Source: Campylobacteraceae bacterium (GTDB lineage Bacteria; Campylobacterota; Campylobacteria; Campylobacterales; Sulfurovaceae). From it: a stretch of DNA of 38,853 nucleotides. Under the pieces are notes generated by a model. That model was not told the origin of the DNA, made no database searches, and was given only the letters and a program-made list of their open reading frames with translations. The stretch is taken from assembly GCA_026994745.1 (NCBI GenBank), contig JALWPZ010000245.1, positions 1 to 38,853 on the forward strand, given 5' to 3'. The position numbers and the translations under genes were made by a program. Shown here piece by piece: positions 6,860 to 14,966 of this stretch; positions within the stretch are counted from its first letter, which is position 1, and each line of letters opens with the position of its first letter.

Positions 6860-7885
6860 TCACTTCCCCTCTTCCTCCTTCGCGGAGGCCACCAGAAGAT
6901 CCTCGATCTTCTGGTTGACGTCGGAACGGGAGAAATTGATCGCTTGGAAGATGGCGTTCTTGATCGCCTTGGCATTGCTGCTGCCGTGGCTGACGATGGC
7001 GCAGCCGTTGACCCCCAGGAGGGGTGCACCGCCATACTCGGCGTAATCCACCTGTTTCTTGAGGCGGGCGAAGACCTTCTTTTTCATCAGAAGCGCCCCG
7101 ATCTTCGCCGGCAGGGATTTACGGATCTCCTGTCGCATCAGAGTGAAGATCGCCTCGGCGACCCCTTCACTCGTTTTGAGCAGAATGTTGCCGGTGAAGC
7201 CATCGGTGACCACTACATCCACACTTCCGTTGAAGATATCGCGCCCCTCCACATTTCCCTTGAATCCGGGGATCTTTTTGAGCAGAGGGAACGCCTCCTT
7301 GGTCAACTCGTTGCCCTTGGAATCCTCCTCTCCGTTGGAGAGCAGTCCCACCCGGGGAGCCTCGATCCCCATCACCTCCTGGGCGTAGACTTCGCCCATG
7401 GCGCCGAATTCATAGAGATTCTGCGCTTTGCAATCCACCACAGCGCCCACATCCAGGACCAGGGTCTTGCCATCTTTGACATGGGGCATGAGGGTGGCCA
7501 GGGCCGGTTTGGAGATGTGGGGGAGGCGGCCGATGCGCAGGGTGGCCAGGGTCATGGTCGCGCCACTGTGACCGGCGGAGACCACGGCGTCGGCTTTGCC
7601 CTCCCGTACCAGCTCCACCGCCTTGTAGATGGAGGAGTCTTTGCGGCGCAGAGCGTTGGTCGCCTGCTCATGCATGTCGATGACATCGCTCGCTTCGACG
7701 ATCTCCACCCGCTCCACATAGTACTGGGGCATAATGGAGAGGATTGCATCGGGATCTCCTACGAGGATGGGCCGAAAACGGCGCTCCTCCATCGCCTGGA
7801 TGCACCCCTCGATGATGGGTTCGGGACCATAGTCCCCTCCCATCGCGTCGATGGCGACGCGAATCTCACGATCGCGCTGGCCCAT
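6860..7885 (-). CDS. plsX: Phosphate acyltransferase PlsX
   Basis: Converts acyl-ACP to acyl-phosphate, the donor for PlsY in phospholipid synthesis; a peripheral membrane enzyme. 341 residues. Family marks are [18 protein letters not shown] at the N terminus, [23 protein letters not shown] and [20 protein letters not shown] near the C terminus. Its ATG overlaps the stop of rpmF (ATGA), and fabH follows after 65 bp, the common bacterial rpmF-plsX-fabH order. Confidence 0.97.
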   Translation of the reverse strand: MGQRDREIRVAIDAMGGDYGPEPIIEGCIQAMEERRFRPILVGDPDAILSIMPQYYVERVEIVEASDVIDMHEQATNALRRKDSSIYKAVELVREGKADAVVSAGHSGATMTLATLRIGRLPHISKPALATLMPHVKDGKTLVLDVGAVVDCKAQNLYEFGAMGEVYAQEVMGIEAPRVGLLSNGEEDSKGNELTKEAFPLLKKIPGFKGNVEGRDIFNGSVDVVVTDGFTGNILLKTSEGVAEAIFTLMRQEIRKSLPAKIGALLMKKKVFARLKKQVDYAEYGGAPLLGVNGCAIVSHGSSNAKAIKNAIFQAINFSRSDVNQKIEDLLVASAKEEEGK

Positions 7886-8037
7886 CAGGACTTGTATTCA
7901 CCTGTGACGGGATTCATGCGGTGGGGCATTCTCCAGGTTCCGTCGGCGTCTTTGACGGGACGGGGGAGTTTGACCTTGTAATGGGTGCGGCGCTTGGCGG
8001 CGCGGGTTTTGCTGTGTCTTCTCTTGGGTACTGCCAT
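7885..8037 (-). CDS. rpmF: Ribosomal protein bL32
   Basis: A 50-residue gene. The product begins [20 protein letters not shown], the diagnostic L32 start, then runs basic to TGEYKS. It has no cysteines, so it is the zinc-free form. It sits 22 bp after yceD and overlaps plsX by four bases. Pairing with the DUF177/YceD gene upstream is near-universal in bacteria. Confidence 0.97.
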   Translation of the reverse strand: MAVPKRRHSKTRAAKRRTHYKVKLPRPVKDADGTWRMPHRMNPVTGEYKS

Positions 8038-8059
8038 GAGTAATCCTTTCTGTTAGGGG

Positions 8060-8434
8060 TTAAAATTCGAGATCGATCTCACTGCCATCCCCCTCGCAAC
8101 GGGGACAGTAGTGATATTCGCTACGGATGGAGGCGATCTCACTCTCCATCAGGGCCGGAATATCGATGATCCCGTCGAGAAATTCGACGGTATCCAAGTC
8201 CGCTCCCACCGGGAGTGGGCGATCGCTGAGGCGAAGTGCCAACGGATGATGGAGGGGTTCCGAAAAACTCGCTCCGCACCGATCACACTCCCACTCCACT
8301 TCCCCCTCGATCGTTCCCTCCAGTCGAACCTGGTGGGCATCGATCCGGGAAAGTTTTCCGAAAAAATCCAATTCGCCCTTATCGTACCGAAAATCACCCG
8401 GACTTCGGTTGACCTTGGCGAAGGCGATCTTCAT
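8060..8434 (-). CDS. YceD/DUF177 family protein
   Basis: 124 residues, with two CxxC pairs (Cys50/Cys53 in ECDRCG and Cys110/Cys113 in YCPRCEG) that should bind zinc. The central VRLEGTIEGEVEWEC strand block and the acidic DIPALMESEI helix are typical of DUF177. Members are encoded next to rpmF across bacteria; in plants and E. coli the family has been linked to 23S rRNA accumulation. It lies 9 bp after ndk and 22 bp before rpmF in the same operon. Confidence 0.92.
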   Translation of the reverse strand: MKIAFAKVNRSPGDFRYDKGELDFFGKLSRIDAHQVRLEGTIEGEVEWECDRCGASFSEPLHHPLALRLSDRPLPVGADLDTVEFLDGIIDIPALMESEIASIRSEYHYCPRCEGDGSEIDLEF

Positions 8435-8443
8435 CGTTCCGAC

Positions 8444-8857
8444 TTAGAGGATCTCTCTGCCGGCGAAGAAAAAGGCGATCTCTTTCTCCGCATTCTCCAG
8501 AGAGTCGCTGCCATGAACGGCGTTGGCGTCGATGCTCTCTGCGAAATCGGCACGAATCGTACCGGGTTCCGCCTGCTTGGGATCGGTGGCACCCATCAAC
8601 TCCCGGTTCTTCGCTACGGCGTTCTCTCCTTCGAGAACCGTGACGACGACAGGGCCGGAGGTCATGAACTCCACCAACTCTCCGAAAAAAGGACGCTCTT
8701 TATGAACGGCGTAGAACGCTTCGGCATCCGCTTGGCTCAGCTGTACTTTTTTGGTCGCCGCGATGCGCAATCCAGCGCTCTCGAAACGATCCAGGATTTT
8801 TCCGATGACATTCTTTTTTACGGCATCGGGTTTGATGATCGATAGGGTCTGTTCCAT
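8444..8857 (-). CDS. ndk: Nucleoside diphosphate kinase
   Basis: Transfers the gamma phosphate of ATP to NDPs through a phosphohistidine. 137 residues, standard length. It opens [19 protein letters not shown] and has the active-site histidine His115 in NAVHGSDS. Lys9, and the Arg and Asn of [12 protein letters not shown]-type motifs, are in place. First gene of the run that continues into yceD-rpmF-plsX-fabH, with a -10 at 8893-8898. Confidence 0.97.
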   Translation of the reverse strand: MEQTLSIIKPDAVKKNVIGKILDRFESAGLRIAATKKVQLSQADAEAFYAVHKERPFFGELVEFMTSGPVVVTVLEGENAVAKNRELMGATDPKQAEPGTIRADFAESIDANAVHGSDSLENAEKEIAFFFAGREIL

Positions 8858-8892
8858 AATACTATTGTCCTAGTCAAAAAAATTTGGGCCGA

Positions 8893-8898
8893 ACTATA
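8893..8898 (-). promoter_or_regulatory. Probable -10 box for the ndk operon
   Basis: The minus strand reads TGCTATAGTTC, preceded by an AT-rich TTTTAAAACC stretch. The same GCTATAGT core precedes the ferredoxin gene. Confidence 0.5.
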
Positions 8899-8949
8899 GC
8901 ATAAAAGGTTTTAAAGGGGAATTAATGAGAAGAGATCAACGACGAAGAC

Positions 8950-8963
8950 CCGAAGGCCTTCGG
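8950..8963 (-). terminator. Palindrome CCGAAGGCCTTCGG after the ferredoxin gene
   Basis: A perfect 14-bp palindrome 11 bp beyond the ferredoxin stop, followed on the minus strand by TCTTCGTCGTTG. The T content after it is modest, so termination is plausible rather than certain. Confidence 0.4.
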
Positions 8964-8974
8964 AGGAACGGATA

Positions 8975-9262
8975 TCAGTCCTCGATCACGGGAGTGTGGT
9001 TTGCACGCGCATCAGCGGGGACATCCTCGCGGCAAGGCATTCCCTCGACGCAGTCGCTCCAGACGATGCAGCCCTCAGTGGGGCAGGCTTCGGCACATGC
9101 GGGAGTGTCGTGGTACCCGACGCACTCGACACACTTGTCGGCATAAACGTAATAGATATCCTCACCTGTGGGGTTATCGTCCTCGTCTACGATCGCTTCG
9201 ACGGGGCATTCATCGATACATGCCGCACAGTTGATGCAGATATCTGTGATCATTACTGCCAT
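8975..9262 (-). CDS. 2[4Fe-4S] ferredoxin, Allochromatium-type
   Basis: 95 residues. Cluster 1: C9-INC-AAC-IDECP (Cys9, 12, 15, 19). Cluster 2: Cys44, Cys47, an eight-residue insert (VGYHDTPA), then Cys56 and Cys60 before Pro61. That insert plus a C-terminal extension marks the low-potential Allochromatium vinosum/YfhL-type ferredoxin. Three extra cysteines (65, 71, 77) fall in the extension. I chose ATG at 9262 because AAGGAGAAC is 4 nt upstream; an earlier in-frame start would overlap the promoter. It lies upstream of ndk, as in Campylobacter. Confidence 0.95.
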   Translation of the reverse strand: MAVMITDICINCAACIDECPVEAIVDEDDNPTGEDIYYVYADKCVECVGYHDTPACAEACPTEGCIVWSDCVEGMPCREDVPADARANHTPVIED

Positions 9263-9292
9263 ATTGTTCTCCTTTGTGATTTTGTGAGTCAC

Positions 9293-9298
9293 ACTATA
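9293..9298 (-). promoter_or_regulatory. Probable -10 box for the ferredoxin gene
   Basis: The minus strand reads GCTATAGTGTG, about 30 nt before the ATG, with AAATTTC-rich sequence upstream. Confidence 0.5.
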
Positions 9299-9376
9299 GC
9301 ACAGGAAATTTAAACGGGACTTTAATTACAGGGAATCCGGAAACACTCCGATCGTAGCGCTCCCAAAGGGGATAAC

Positions 9377-9402
9377 AAGGCGCCCCGAAGGGGCATTCCT
9401 TG
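9377..9402 (-). terminator. Probable terminator after metK
   Basis: The minus strand reads AAGGAATGCCCCTTCGGGGC, then GCCTTGTTATC. GCCCC-TTC-GGGGC is the inner stem and AAGG/CCTT adds an interrupted outer stem. It starts a few bases past the metK stop; T-richness after it is moderate. Confidence 0.5.
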
Positions 9403-9405
9403 GGA

Positions 9406-10563
9406 TCAGAGCCCCAGGTAGGAGCGGATCTCTTCGACCCGGTCGGTCCGTTCCCAGGTGAAGTCGGGATCGTTGCGGCCAAAGTGGCCGTAGGCCGCGG
9501 TCTTCCGATAGATGGGGCGCAGCAGGTCCAGGGCCCGGATGATGCCTGCGGGACGCAGGTCGAAGGTATCCCGAACGCAGGCTTCGATCTTCGCCTCGTC
9601 CACCACCCCGGTACCGTGGGTCTCCACCATGATGGAGACCGGTTCGACCACGCCGATGGCGTAGGCGATCTGAATCGTTACCCGGTCGGCGACCCCGGCG
9701 GCCACCAGATTCTTGGCGACATAACGGGCGGCGTAGGCAGCGGAGCGATCCACCTTTGTGGGATCCTTGCCACTAAAGGCCCCGCCACCATGGGGACAGC
9801 TGCCGCCGTAGGTGTCGACGATGATCTTGCGGCCCGTCAGTCCGGCATCTCCCTGGGGACCGCCAATGACGAAGCGGCCCGTGGGGTTGATATGGTAGAC
9901 GATATCTTCTGCGATGAGCTCTTTGGGGATCACGGCGTGGATCACCTCCTCCATCACATCCCGGTGCAACTGTTTCTGGTCGATCTCCGGGGCATGCTGG
10001 GTGGAGACGACTACGGTGGTCACCTCCACGGGTTTGCCGTCCCGGTAGCGTACGCTCACCTGGGCCTTTCCATCGGGTCGCAGATAGGGAAGGGTCCCGT
10101 TCTTGCGAACCTCCGCCAGTTTGGCGGTGATCCGGTGGGCCAGAGAGATGGGCAGGGGCATCAGCTCCTCGGTCTCCCGGCAGGCGTAGCCGAACATCAG
10201 TCCCTGATCCCCCGCTCCCGTCTCTCCAGAGGCCTGATCGACTCCCTGGTTGATGTCCGGGCTCTGCTCTCCGATCCCGTTGAGGACCCCGGCGCTGCGG
10301 TAATCGAATCCGAAGCTGGCGTCGGTATAGCCGATCTGACGGATCACCTCCCGGGCGATATCCTGCATGGGAGCGTAGGTATGGGTTTTGAGTTCCCCGG
10401 CGATGATGCAGTAGCCGTTGCTCAGGATCGTTTCGCAGGCCACCCGGGCCGCGGGATCCCGCTCGATGATGTAGTCGAGGATTCCGTCGCTGATCTGATC
10501 CGCCATCTTGTCGGGATGCCCTTCGGTAACCGATTCGCTGGTGAAGATATACTCTTTGGCCAT
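9406..10563 (-). CDS. metK: S-adenosylmethionine synthase
   Basis: Makes SAM from methionine and ATP. 385 residues, family-typical. Signatures: [19 protein letters not shown] at the N terminus, [12 protein letters not shown] (methionine/ATP loop), and the P-loop-like [19 protein letters not shown] with its ATP- and metal-binding residues. The C-terminal domain ends in a FTWERTD motif. It is a single-gene unit with its own -10 (10593-10598), SD GGAAGGG and a downstream hairpin. Its product feeds, among others, LuxS, MiaB and RsmG encoded here. Confidence 0.98.
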   Translation of the reverse strand: MAKEYIFTSESVTEGHPDKMADQISDGILDYIIERDPAARVACETILSNGYCIIAGELKTHTYAPMQDIAREVIRQIGYTDASFGFDYRSAGVLNGIGEQSPDINQGVDQASGETGAGDQGLMFGYACRETEELMPLPISLAHRITAKLAEVRKNGTLPYLRPDGKAQVSVRYRDGKPVEVTTVVVSTQHAPEIDQKQLHRDVMEEVIHAVIPKELIAEDIVYHINPTGRFVIGGPQGDAGLTGRKIIVDTYGGSCPHGGGAFSGKDPTKVDRSAAYAARYVAKNLVAAGVADRVTIQIAYAIGVVEPVSIMVETHGTGVVDEAKIEACVRDTFDLRPAGIIRALDLLRPIYRKTAAYGHFGRNDPDFTWERTDRVEEIRSYLGL

Positions 10564-10592
10564 TCTCTTTTTCCCTTCCTATATAATTATTG

Positions 10593-10598
10593 ATTCTA
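10593..10598 (-). promoter_or_regulatory. Probable -10 box for metK
   Basis: The minus strand reads GAATAGAATCAA, with TAGAAT about 30 nt before the ATG. Confidence 0.45.
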
Positions 10599-10628
10599 TT
10601 CGTGGCATTTTATGGAAAAAAGCCTACC

Positions 10629-10656
10629 GAAATTCTTCACGATTCACTATGAACTC
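10629..10656. repeat. Degenerate heptad array (TTCACGA TTCACTA core)
   Basis: Reads GAAATTC TTCACGA TTCACTA TGAACTC, two clear units with weaker flanks. It covers the dxs stop codon (CTA at 10647-10649). Its minus strand resembles the array at 34885-34919, including a following ATTTCGGT. Confidence 0.4.
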
Positions 10657-12482
10657 TCTCTTTTCAATCTGTCTCGAACACGCTGGGCCAACTGCTCGGG
10701 CAGGAGCCCCAGGTACTCTTCCACATCTCTGGTCTTGCCGTGGGGAATGAAGCGATCGGGATATTCGAAGCTGACGATCCGAACCCCTTCGATCCCCTCC
10801 TCCTCCAGGAACTCCTCCATCGCCGAAGCGACCCCTCCCAGCCGGGCACTGTCACTGAAGACGAACCAGGTGGAATACTCTTCGGCCATCGCTCGGAGAA
10901 GTTCACGGTCCAGAGGTTTGACGAAGCGCAGATCCAGGATCCCGGGTTCCATCTCTTTCAGACGCTCCGCCGTCCGCATCGCTCTCCCCACTCCGTTGCC
11001 GTAGCCGACGAAGAGGATCTCTTTTCCTTCCCGAAGAAGGTGGCCTTTCCCTGTCTCGTAGGGGGGAACGTCGAAATCCTCCGCCAGGAAGGCTCCCCGG
11101 GGATAGCGCATCGCCAGAGGAGTAGGGAAGTCCACGGCGAACTCCATGGCCCGACGCATCGAAGATTCGTTGCAAGGGGCCATCAGGGTCAGGTTGGGGA
11201 TGGGCCGTAGATAGGAGATATCGAAGGCACCCTGATGGGTCTCTCCGTCCTCCCCGACGATCCCCGCCCGGTCGATGGCGAAGGTGACCCCCAGGTTCAT
11301 CAGGGCGATGTCGTGGATCACCTGGTCGTACCCCCGCTGCAAAAAGGTGGAGTAGATGGCGCAAAAGGGTTTGAACCCCTCCTTGGCCAGGGGACCCATG
11401 CTGGTCACCGCATGCTGCTCGGCGATGGCCACGTCCCAGAAACGCTCGGGATACCGCTCCAGAAGCGGACTCAACCCCGTCCCACTGGGCATGGCCGCCG
11501 TCACCCCCACGATCTTCTCGTCTTTCTCCGTCAGGCGAAGGAGTTGCTCGCTGAAGATCTGGGTCGCGCTTTTGGATCCTCCACTTTTGAGGGATTCCCC
11601 CGTCTGAATATCGAAGGGACCCACTCCATGCCAGTGTTCCCGGGGACCTTCGGCGATCTTGTACCCTTTTCCTTTCACGGTCTGGGCATGAACGATCACT
11701 GGCTTCTTCATTCCCTTGGCGATCTCCAGGGTTTCGATGATCGACTCCAGGTCGTGGCCATCGATGGGACCAATGTATTCGATCCCCATCTCTTCGAAGA
11801 TGATGCCGGGGGTGATGAGGCGGAACGACTCCTCGAACTTCTTGGCCACGTAGGTGGCACTCTCGGGGAAGTGTTCCAGAAAAGATTCGGTCTTCTTCTT
11901 CAGCTTCTGGTAGAAGGGACCCGCCATCCCCTTGGAGAGGGCCCGGCTGATGGCCCCGATGGGCTTGGCGATGCTCATCTCGTTGTCGTTGAGAACGATC
12001 ACCACCGGATATTTCCGCTCCCCCAGTTCGTTGAGGGCTTCGTAGACCATTCCGGCGCTCATGCTGCCATCCCCGATCATCACCACAGGCATCCGATCCC
12101 CTTCCTCTCCCCGCAGACGGATCGCCTTGGCGGCACCTACGGCCAGAGAGATGGAGGTGGAGCTGTGGCCTGCTTTGTAGTAGTCGTACGGAGACTCCTT
12201 GGGGTTGGTATATCCGCTGATTCCGCCAAACTGCCGCAGAGTGTCGAAACGATCCCAGCGGTCGGTGAGCAACTTGTGGGCGTAGGCCTGATGGGAGACA
12301 TCGAAGAGAAAGGGGTCCTTCGAAGCGTCGAAGACCCGATGCATTGCCACGATCAGATCCACCGCTCCCAGGGTGGAGCTCAGATGTCCTCCGTTTCGGC
12401 TGACTGTTTCCAGGATCTTCTGCCGGATCTCTTCGGTCAGGCTCTTAAGCTCTTCGATATTCTTTTCTTGCAGATCCATCAT
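10647..12482 (-). CDS. dxs: 1-deoxy-D-xylulose-5-phosphate synthase
   Basis: A thiamine-diphosphate transketolase-like enzyme that joins pyruvate and glyceraldehyde 3-phosphate at the start of the MEP isoprenoid pathway. 611 residues, normal. Seen: the N-terminal HLSSTLGAVDL with its histidine, the ThDP motif GDGSMSAGMVYEALN…N, GPIDGHD, and the pyrimidine domain IAEQHAVTSMGPLAKEG and DRAGIVGEDGETHQG. ATG at 12482 lies inside ATGATGG, overlapping the TGA of the 81-residue gene. In Campylobacter the gene just upstream of dxs is fliH; here it is the unrelated-looking small gene. Confidence 0.97.
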   Translation of the reverse strand: MMDLQEKNIEELKSLTEEIRQKILETVSRNGGHLSSTLGAVDLIVAMHRVFDASKDPFLFDVSHQAYAHKLLTDRWDRFDTLRQFGGISGYTNPKESPYDYYKAGHSSTSISLAVGAAKAIRLRGEEGDRMPVVMIGDGSMSAGMVYEALNELGERKYPVVIVLNDNEMSIAKPIGAISRALSKGMAGPFYQKLKKKTESFLEHFPESATYVAKKFEESFRLITPGIIFEEMGIEYIGPIDGHDLESIIETLEIAKGMKKPVIVHAQTVKGKGYKIAEGPREHWHGVGPFDIQTGESLKSGGSKSATQIFSEQLLRLTEKDEKIVGVTAAMPSGTGLSPLLERYPERFWDVAIAEQHAVTSMGPLAKEGFKPFCAIYSTFLQRGYDQVIHDIALMNLGVTFAIDRAGIVGEDGETHQGAFDISYLRPIPNLTLMAPCNESSMRRAMEFAVDFPTPLAMRYPRGAFLAEDFDVPPYETGKGHLLREGKEILFVGYGNGVGRAMRTAERLKEMEPGILDLRFVKPLDRELLRAMAEEYSTWFVFSDSARLGGVASAMEEFLEEEGIEGVRIVSFEYPDRFIPHGKTRDVEEYLGLLPEQLAQRVRDRLKRESS

Positions 12483-12724
12483 CGCTCCAGTCGTTTTCGA
12501 ACCGCCGCCAGCAGCAGCTTTCGTGCCCGGACGGGATCGAGACGTTTCCCCACGAGCCCGCTCTCCCGTAACAGCTCCTCGAGCCAGGAGTCCGGACAGC
12601 GATGCCGATAGAATTCGCTCTCCTCTTCCAGACGCAGGCGCTTTCGCTCCTCCCGAGCCGGTTCCCTGGCCCCGAAGGGACGGGCGGAAAGCCCGGGCTT
12701 ACGGATCAGACGGACCCGTCTCAT
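12479..12724 (-). CDS. 81-residue basic protein between hisC and dxs, function unknown
   Basis: Overlaps hisC by ATGA at its start and dxs by ATGATG at its end, so it is translationally coupled on both sides and very likely real. The product is rich in Arg (about 17), Leu and Glu, with a predicted helical stretch (EERKRLRLEEESEFYRH), then CPDSWLEELLRESGL and a terminal basic helix (ARKLLLAAVRKRLER). It has no signal peptide or membrane segment. In Campylobacter this interval holds fliF, fliG and fliH. It could be a decayed remnant or an unrelated lineage gene; the sequence does not decide. Confidence 0.75.
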   Translation of the reverse strand: MRRVRLIRKPGLSARPFGAREPAREERKRLRLEEESEFYRHRCPDSWLEELLRESGLVGKRLDPVRARKLLLAAVRKRLER

Positions 12725-13815
12725 CCCAGCACCTCGTCCATCACGGCGAAGAGCCGGTCGTTCTGCTCCGGTGTCCCCACAGTGATCCGCAGGGCGTTGA
12801 GGCCATAGCTGGCCAGATCCCGGACGATGACCCCCCGCTCCAGCAAGGCTTCCGCCAGATCGCTGGAGTTTAGCTCCTCGCCGAAGCTCCAGGTGATGAA
12901 GTTGGTGTAACTCTCGATATAGTCGAATCCGTGCTCCCGTGCGTAGGCTTCGTAGCGGTCGATCTGCTCCTGATGAAGACGCACGCTCTGTGCCACGAAC
13001 TCCTCGTCTCCGCAGGCGGCGATGGCGGCGGCCAGGGAGAGGCTGGTGATGTTGAAGGGGGGGCGCAGTTTCATCAGGGCCCGGATGATCTCGGGCCGGG
13101 CGATCCCGTATCCCACCCGCATTCCCCCCAGACCGTAGGCTTTGGAGAAGGTGCCCAGATAGAGGGCGTTGGGATACTCCAGGATCTCCCGAGGAGTCAC
13201 CGCGTAGTCCGAATCCTTCGCTGCGGCGTACTCCATGTAGGCACCGTCGACCACCACCAGGGTCTCGGGGTCGGAGGCGTCGAGGATCTCGAAGATCTCC
13301 TCCCGGCGCATGGCGTCGCCGGTGGGGTTGTTGGGGGTGCAGAGGTAGACCACTTCGGGGCGGTGCTCCTTCATCAGAGGCAGAAACTCCTCGGGCCGGT
13401 GGCGCCAATCGGGGGTCCGCAGGATCTCCGCCCCCTGTTGCCGGGCGTAGATTTCGTACATGGCGAAGGTGACACGGCTCATCAGAACCTTGGCTCCGGG
13501 ATGGAGTTTGGCCCGGGAGACGAATTCCAGGATCTGGTCGCTTCCGGCCCCGATGATCAGAGTCTCTTCCCGCACGTCGAAGCGCAGGGAGAGCGCCTCT
13601 TTGAGTTCGAACATGCTGTCGTCGGGGTAGAGGTGGGCCTTGTCGGCGTGGGCCCGGATCGTCTCCGCGACCCGGGGGCTGGTTCCCAGGGGATTCTCGT
13701 TGGAGGCCAGTTTCACCACCTCCTCGGGGGCGACCCCGAACTCCCGGACCACCAGTTCGATGGGCTTTCCGGCTTCGTACACTTTGATATCGTCGAGCTC
13801 TTTGTTGAATTTCAT
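12721..13815 (-). CDS. hisC: Histidinol-phosphate aminotransferase
   Basis: PLP-dependent class I/II aminotransferase of histidine synthesis; 364 residues. Seen: LASNENPLGTSP near the N terminus, YLCTPNNPTGD, VVDGAYMEYA (PLP-ring Asp190) and the Schiff-base Lys225 in GTFSKAYGLGGMRVGYG. The start has GAGGA upstream. The gene follows pheA by 83 bp with a hairpin and a heptad array in the gap. The pheA neighbourhood leaves open that it also transaminates aromatic substrates, but the family call is HisC. Confidence 0.94.
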   Translation of the reverse strand: MKFNKELDDIKVYEAGKPIELVVREFGVAPEEVVKLASNENPLGTSPRVAETIRAHADKAHLYPDDSMFELKEALSLRFDVREETLIIGAGSDQILEFVSRAKLHPGAKVLMSRVTFAMYEIYARQQGAEILRTPDWRHRPEEFLPLMKEHRPEVVYLCTPNNPTGDAMRREEIFEILDASDPETLVVVDGAYMEYAAAKDSDYAVTPREILEYPNALYLGTFSKAYGLGGMRVGYGIARPEIIRALMKLRPPFNITSLSLAAAIAACGDEEFVAQSVRLHQEQIDRYEAYAREHGFDYIESYTNFITWSFGEELNSSDLAEALLERGVIVRDLASYGLNALRITVGTPEQNDRLFAVMDEVLG

Positions 13816-13839
13816 TGGTCTCTATCCTCGCAAACAACG

Positions 13840-13852
13840 CGGGCCAGGCCCG
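13840..13852 (-). terminator. Hairpin CGGGCC-A-GGCCCG between pheA and hisC
   Basis: A 6-bp GC stem followed on the minus strand by CGTTGTTTGC, a T-rich run. It could attenuate read-through from pheA into hisC. The heptad array lies immediately on the pheA side. Confidence 0.4.
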
Positions 13853-13863
13853 TCCCATATTTT

Positions 13864-13898
13864 CTACCCACTACGCACTCCCCTCAACCCACTCGAAT
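13864..13898. repeat. Heptad array: CTACCCA CTACGCA CTCCCCT CAACCCA CTCGAAT
   Basis: Five degenerate 7-bp units directly after the pheA stop codon (13899-13901). The period is clear from the C…CCA/CGCA pattern although units diverge. Confidence 0.5.
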
Positions 13899-14966
13899 TC
13901 AAACATCGTCCGCCTCTTTGACGTAGGAGCCGAGGAATTTGATCGACTCCTGATGCTTTTCGAAGATCCGTTTGATCTTTTCGTCCTCTCGATGGCCGTC
14001 GAACTCGATGAAGAAGATCGAATGGCCTCCGACGATATGGGACTTGATCTTGGTTAGTCCGATCTGGGCCTCCTTGAAGTCGAGCAGAAATTCCACCAGG
14101 GCGCCAGGCCGATTGGAGAGGCGCACCAGGATCGTCGTTTTGTCGTTGCCGCTGGGTGCGTTCTCGAAGTCGCTGACGATGAAGAAGCGGGTACGGTTGT
14201 TCCCCTCGTCCTCGATGTTCCTGAACATCATCGGGAGTTTGTAAAGCCGTGAGGCCACTTCGGCGCAGATGGCAGCCGCCTCGGGGTCCTTGGCCGCCAA
14301 CTGAGCCGCCTTGGCCGTGGATTCCACGGGGATCTGCTCCACCTCGTCCAGGCCGAAATCCTCCAGGAACTGGCTGCACTGTCCGAAAGCGATGTCCTTG
14401 GAGTAGATCCGTTTGATCTGTTTGAGATCCTCGGCCTTGGTAGCGAAGACATGGTGGATCTCCACGATCACCTCGGCGATGATCTTCAGATCGTAGTCAC
14501 TGAGGCAACTGATGGTATCGCTGACGATCCCGTTGAAACTGTTCTCGATGGGAACGACCCCGAATTTCGCCTTGCCCCGGGCCACCTCCCGAAAGACTCC
14601 CTTGATGGTGTGGATCGGGATGTAGCTGCTCATGGCGCCGAACTTGCTCTCGGCGGCCTGATGGGTGAAGCTCGCCTCGGGCCCCAGGAACGCGACACGC
14701 TCGGGCAATTCGTAGTTCCGGGCCACGGCGAAAAGCTCCAGATAAAGCGCGTCGATGGCGTCGTCGGTAAGCAGCCCACCCTTTACCCGGTTGATCCGTT
14801 TCAGACGGTCCAGGATCTCCTGCTCCCGCTCGGGTCGGTAGATGGGAGCCCCGGTGCGATGCTTGAGCTCCCCCACCTTCCGAACGTAACTCAGACGCTC
14901 GTTGTAGAGATCCAGCAGGGCCTCGTCGACCCGATCGATCTCCCTTCTCAACTCTTCGAGATTCAT
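13899..14966 (-). CDS. pheA: Bifunctional chorismate mutase / prephenate dehydratase
   Basis: 355 residues in three parts. An AroQ-type chorismate mutase (about 1-90: LRREIDRVDEALLDLYNERL…K). Prephenate dehydratase (about 91-268: AFLGPEASFTHQAA, VVPIENSFNGIV, ESTAKAAQLAA and TRFFIV with Thr259). A C-terminal ACT domain (about 277-350: NRPGALVEFLLDF). The phenylalanine-binding ESRP motif of the ACT domain is replaced by KSHI (308-311). ATG at 14966 overlaps the lysA stop (ATGA); GAGGAG precedes it. lysA-pheA-hisC is the order known from Campylobacter. Confidence 0.96.
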   Translation of the reverse strand: MNLEELRREIDRVDEALLDLYNERLSYVRKVGELKHRTGAPIYRPEREQEILDRLKRINRVKGGLLTDDAIDALYLELFAVARNYELPERVAFLGPEASFTHQAAESKFGAMSSYIPIHTIKGVFREVARGKAKFGVVPIENSFNGIVSDTISCLSDYDLKIIAEVIVEIHHVFATKAEDLKQIKRIYSKDIAFGQCSQFLEDFGLDEVEQIPVESTAKAAQLAAKDPEAAAICAEVASRLYKLPMMFRNIEDEGNNRTRFFIVSDFENAPSGNDKTTILVRLSNRPGALVEFLLDFKEAQIGLTKIKSHIVGGHSIFFIEFDGHREDEKIKRIFEKHQESIKFLGSYVKEADDV

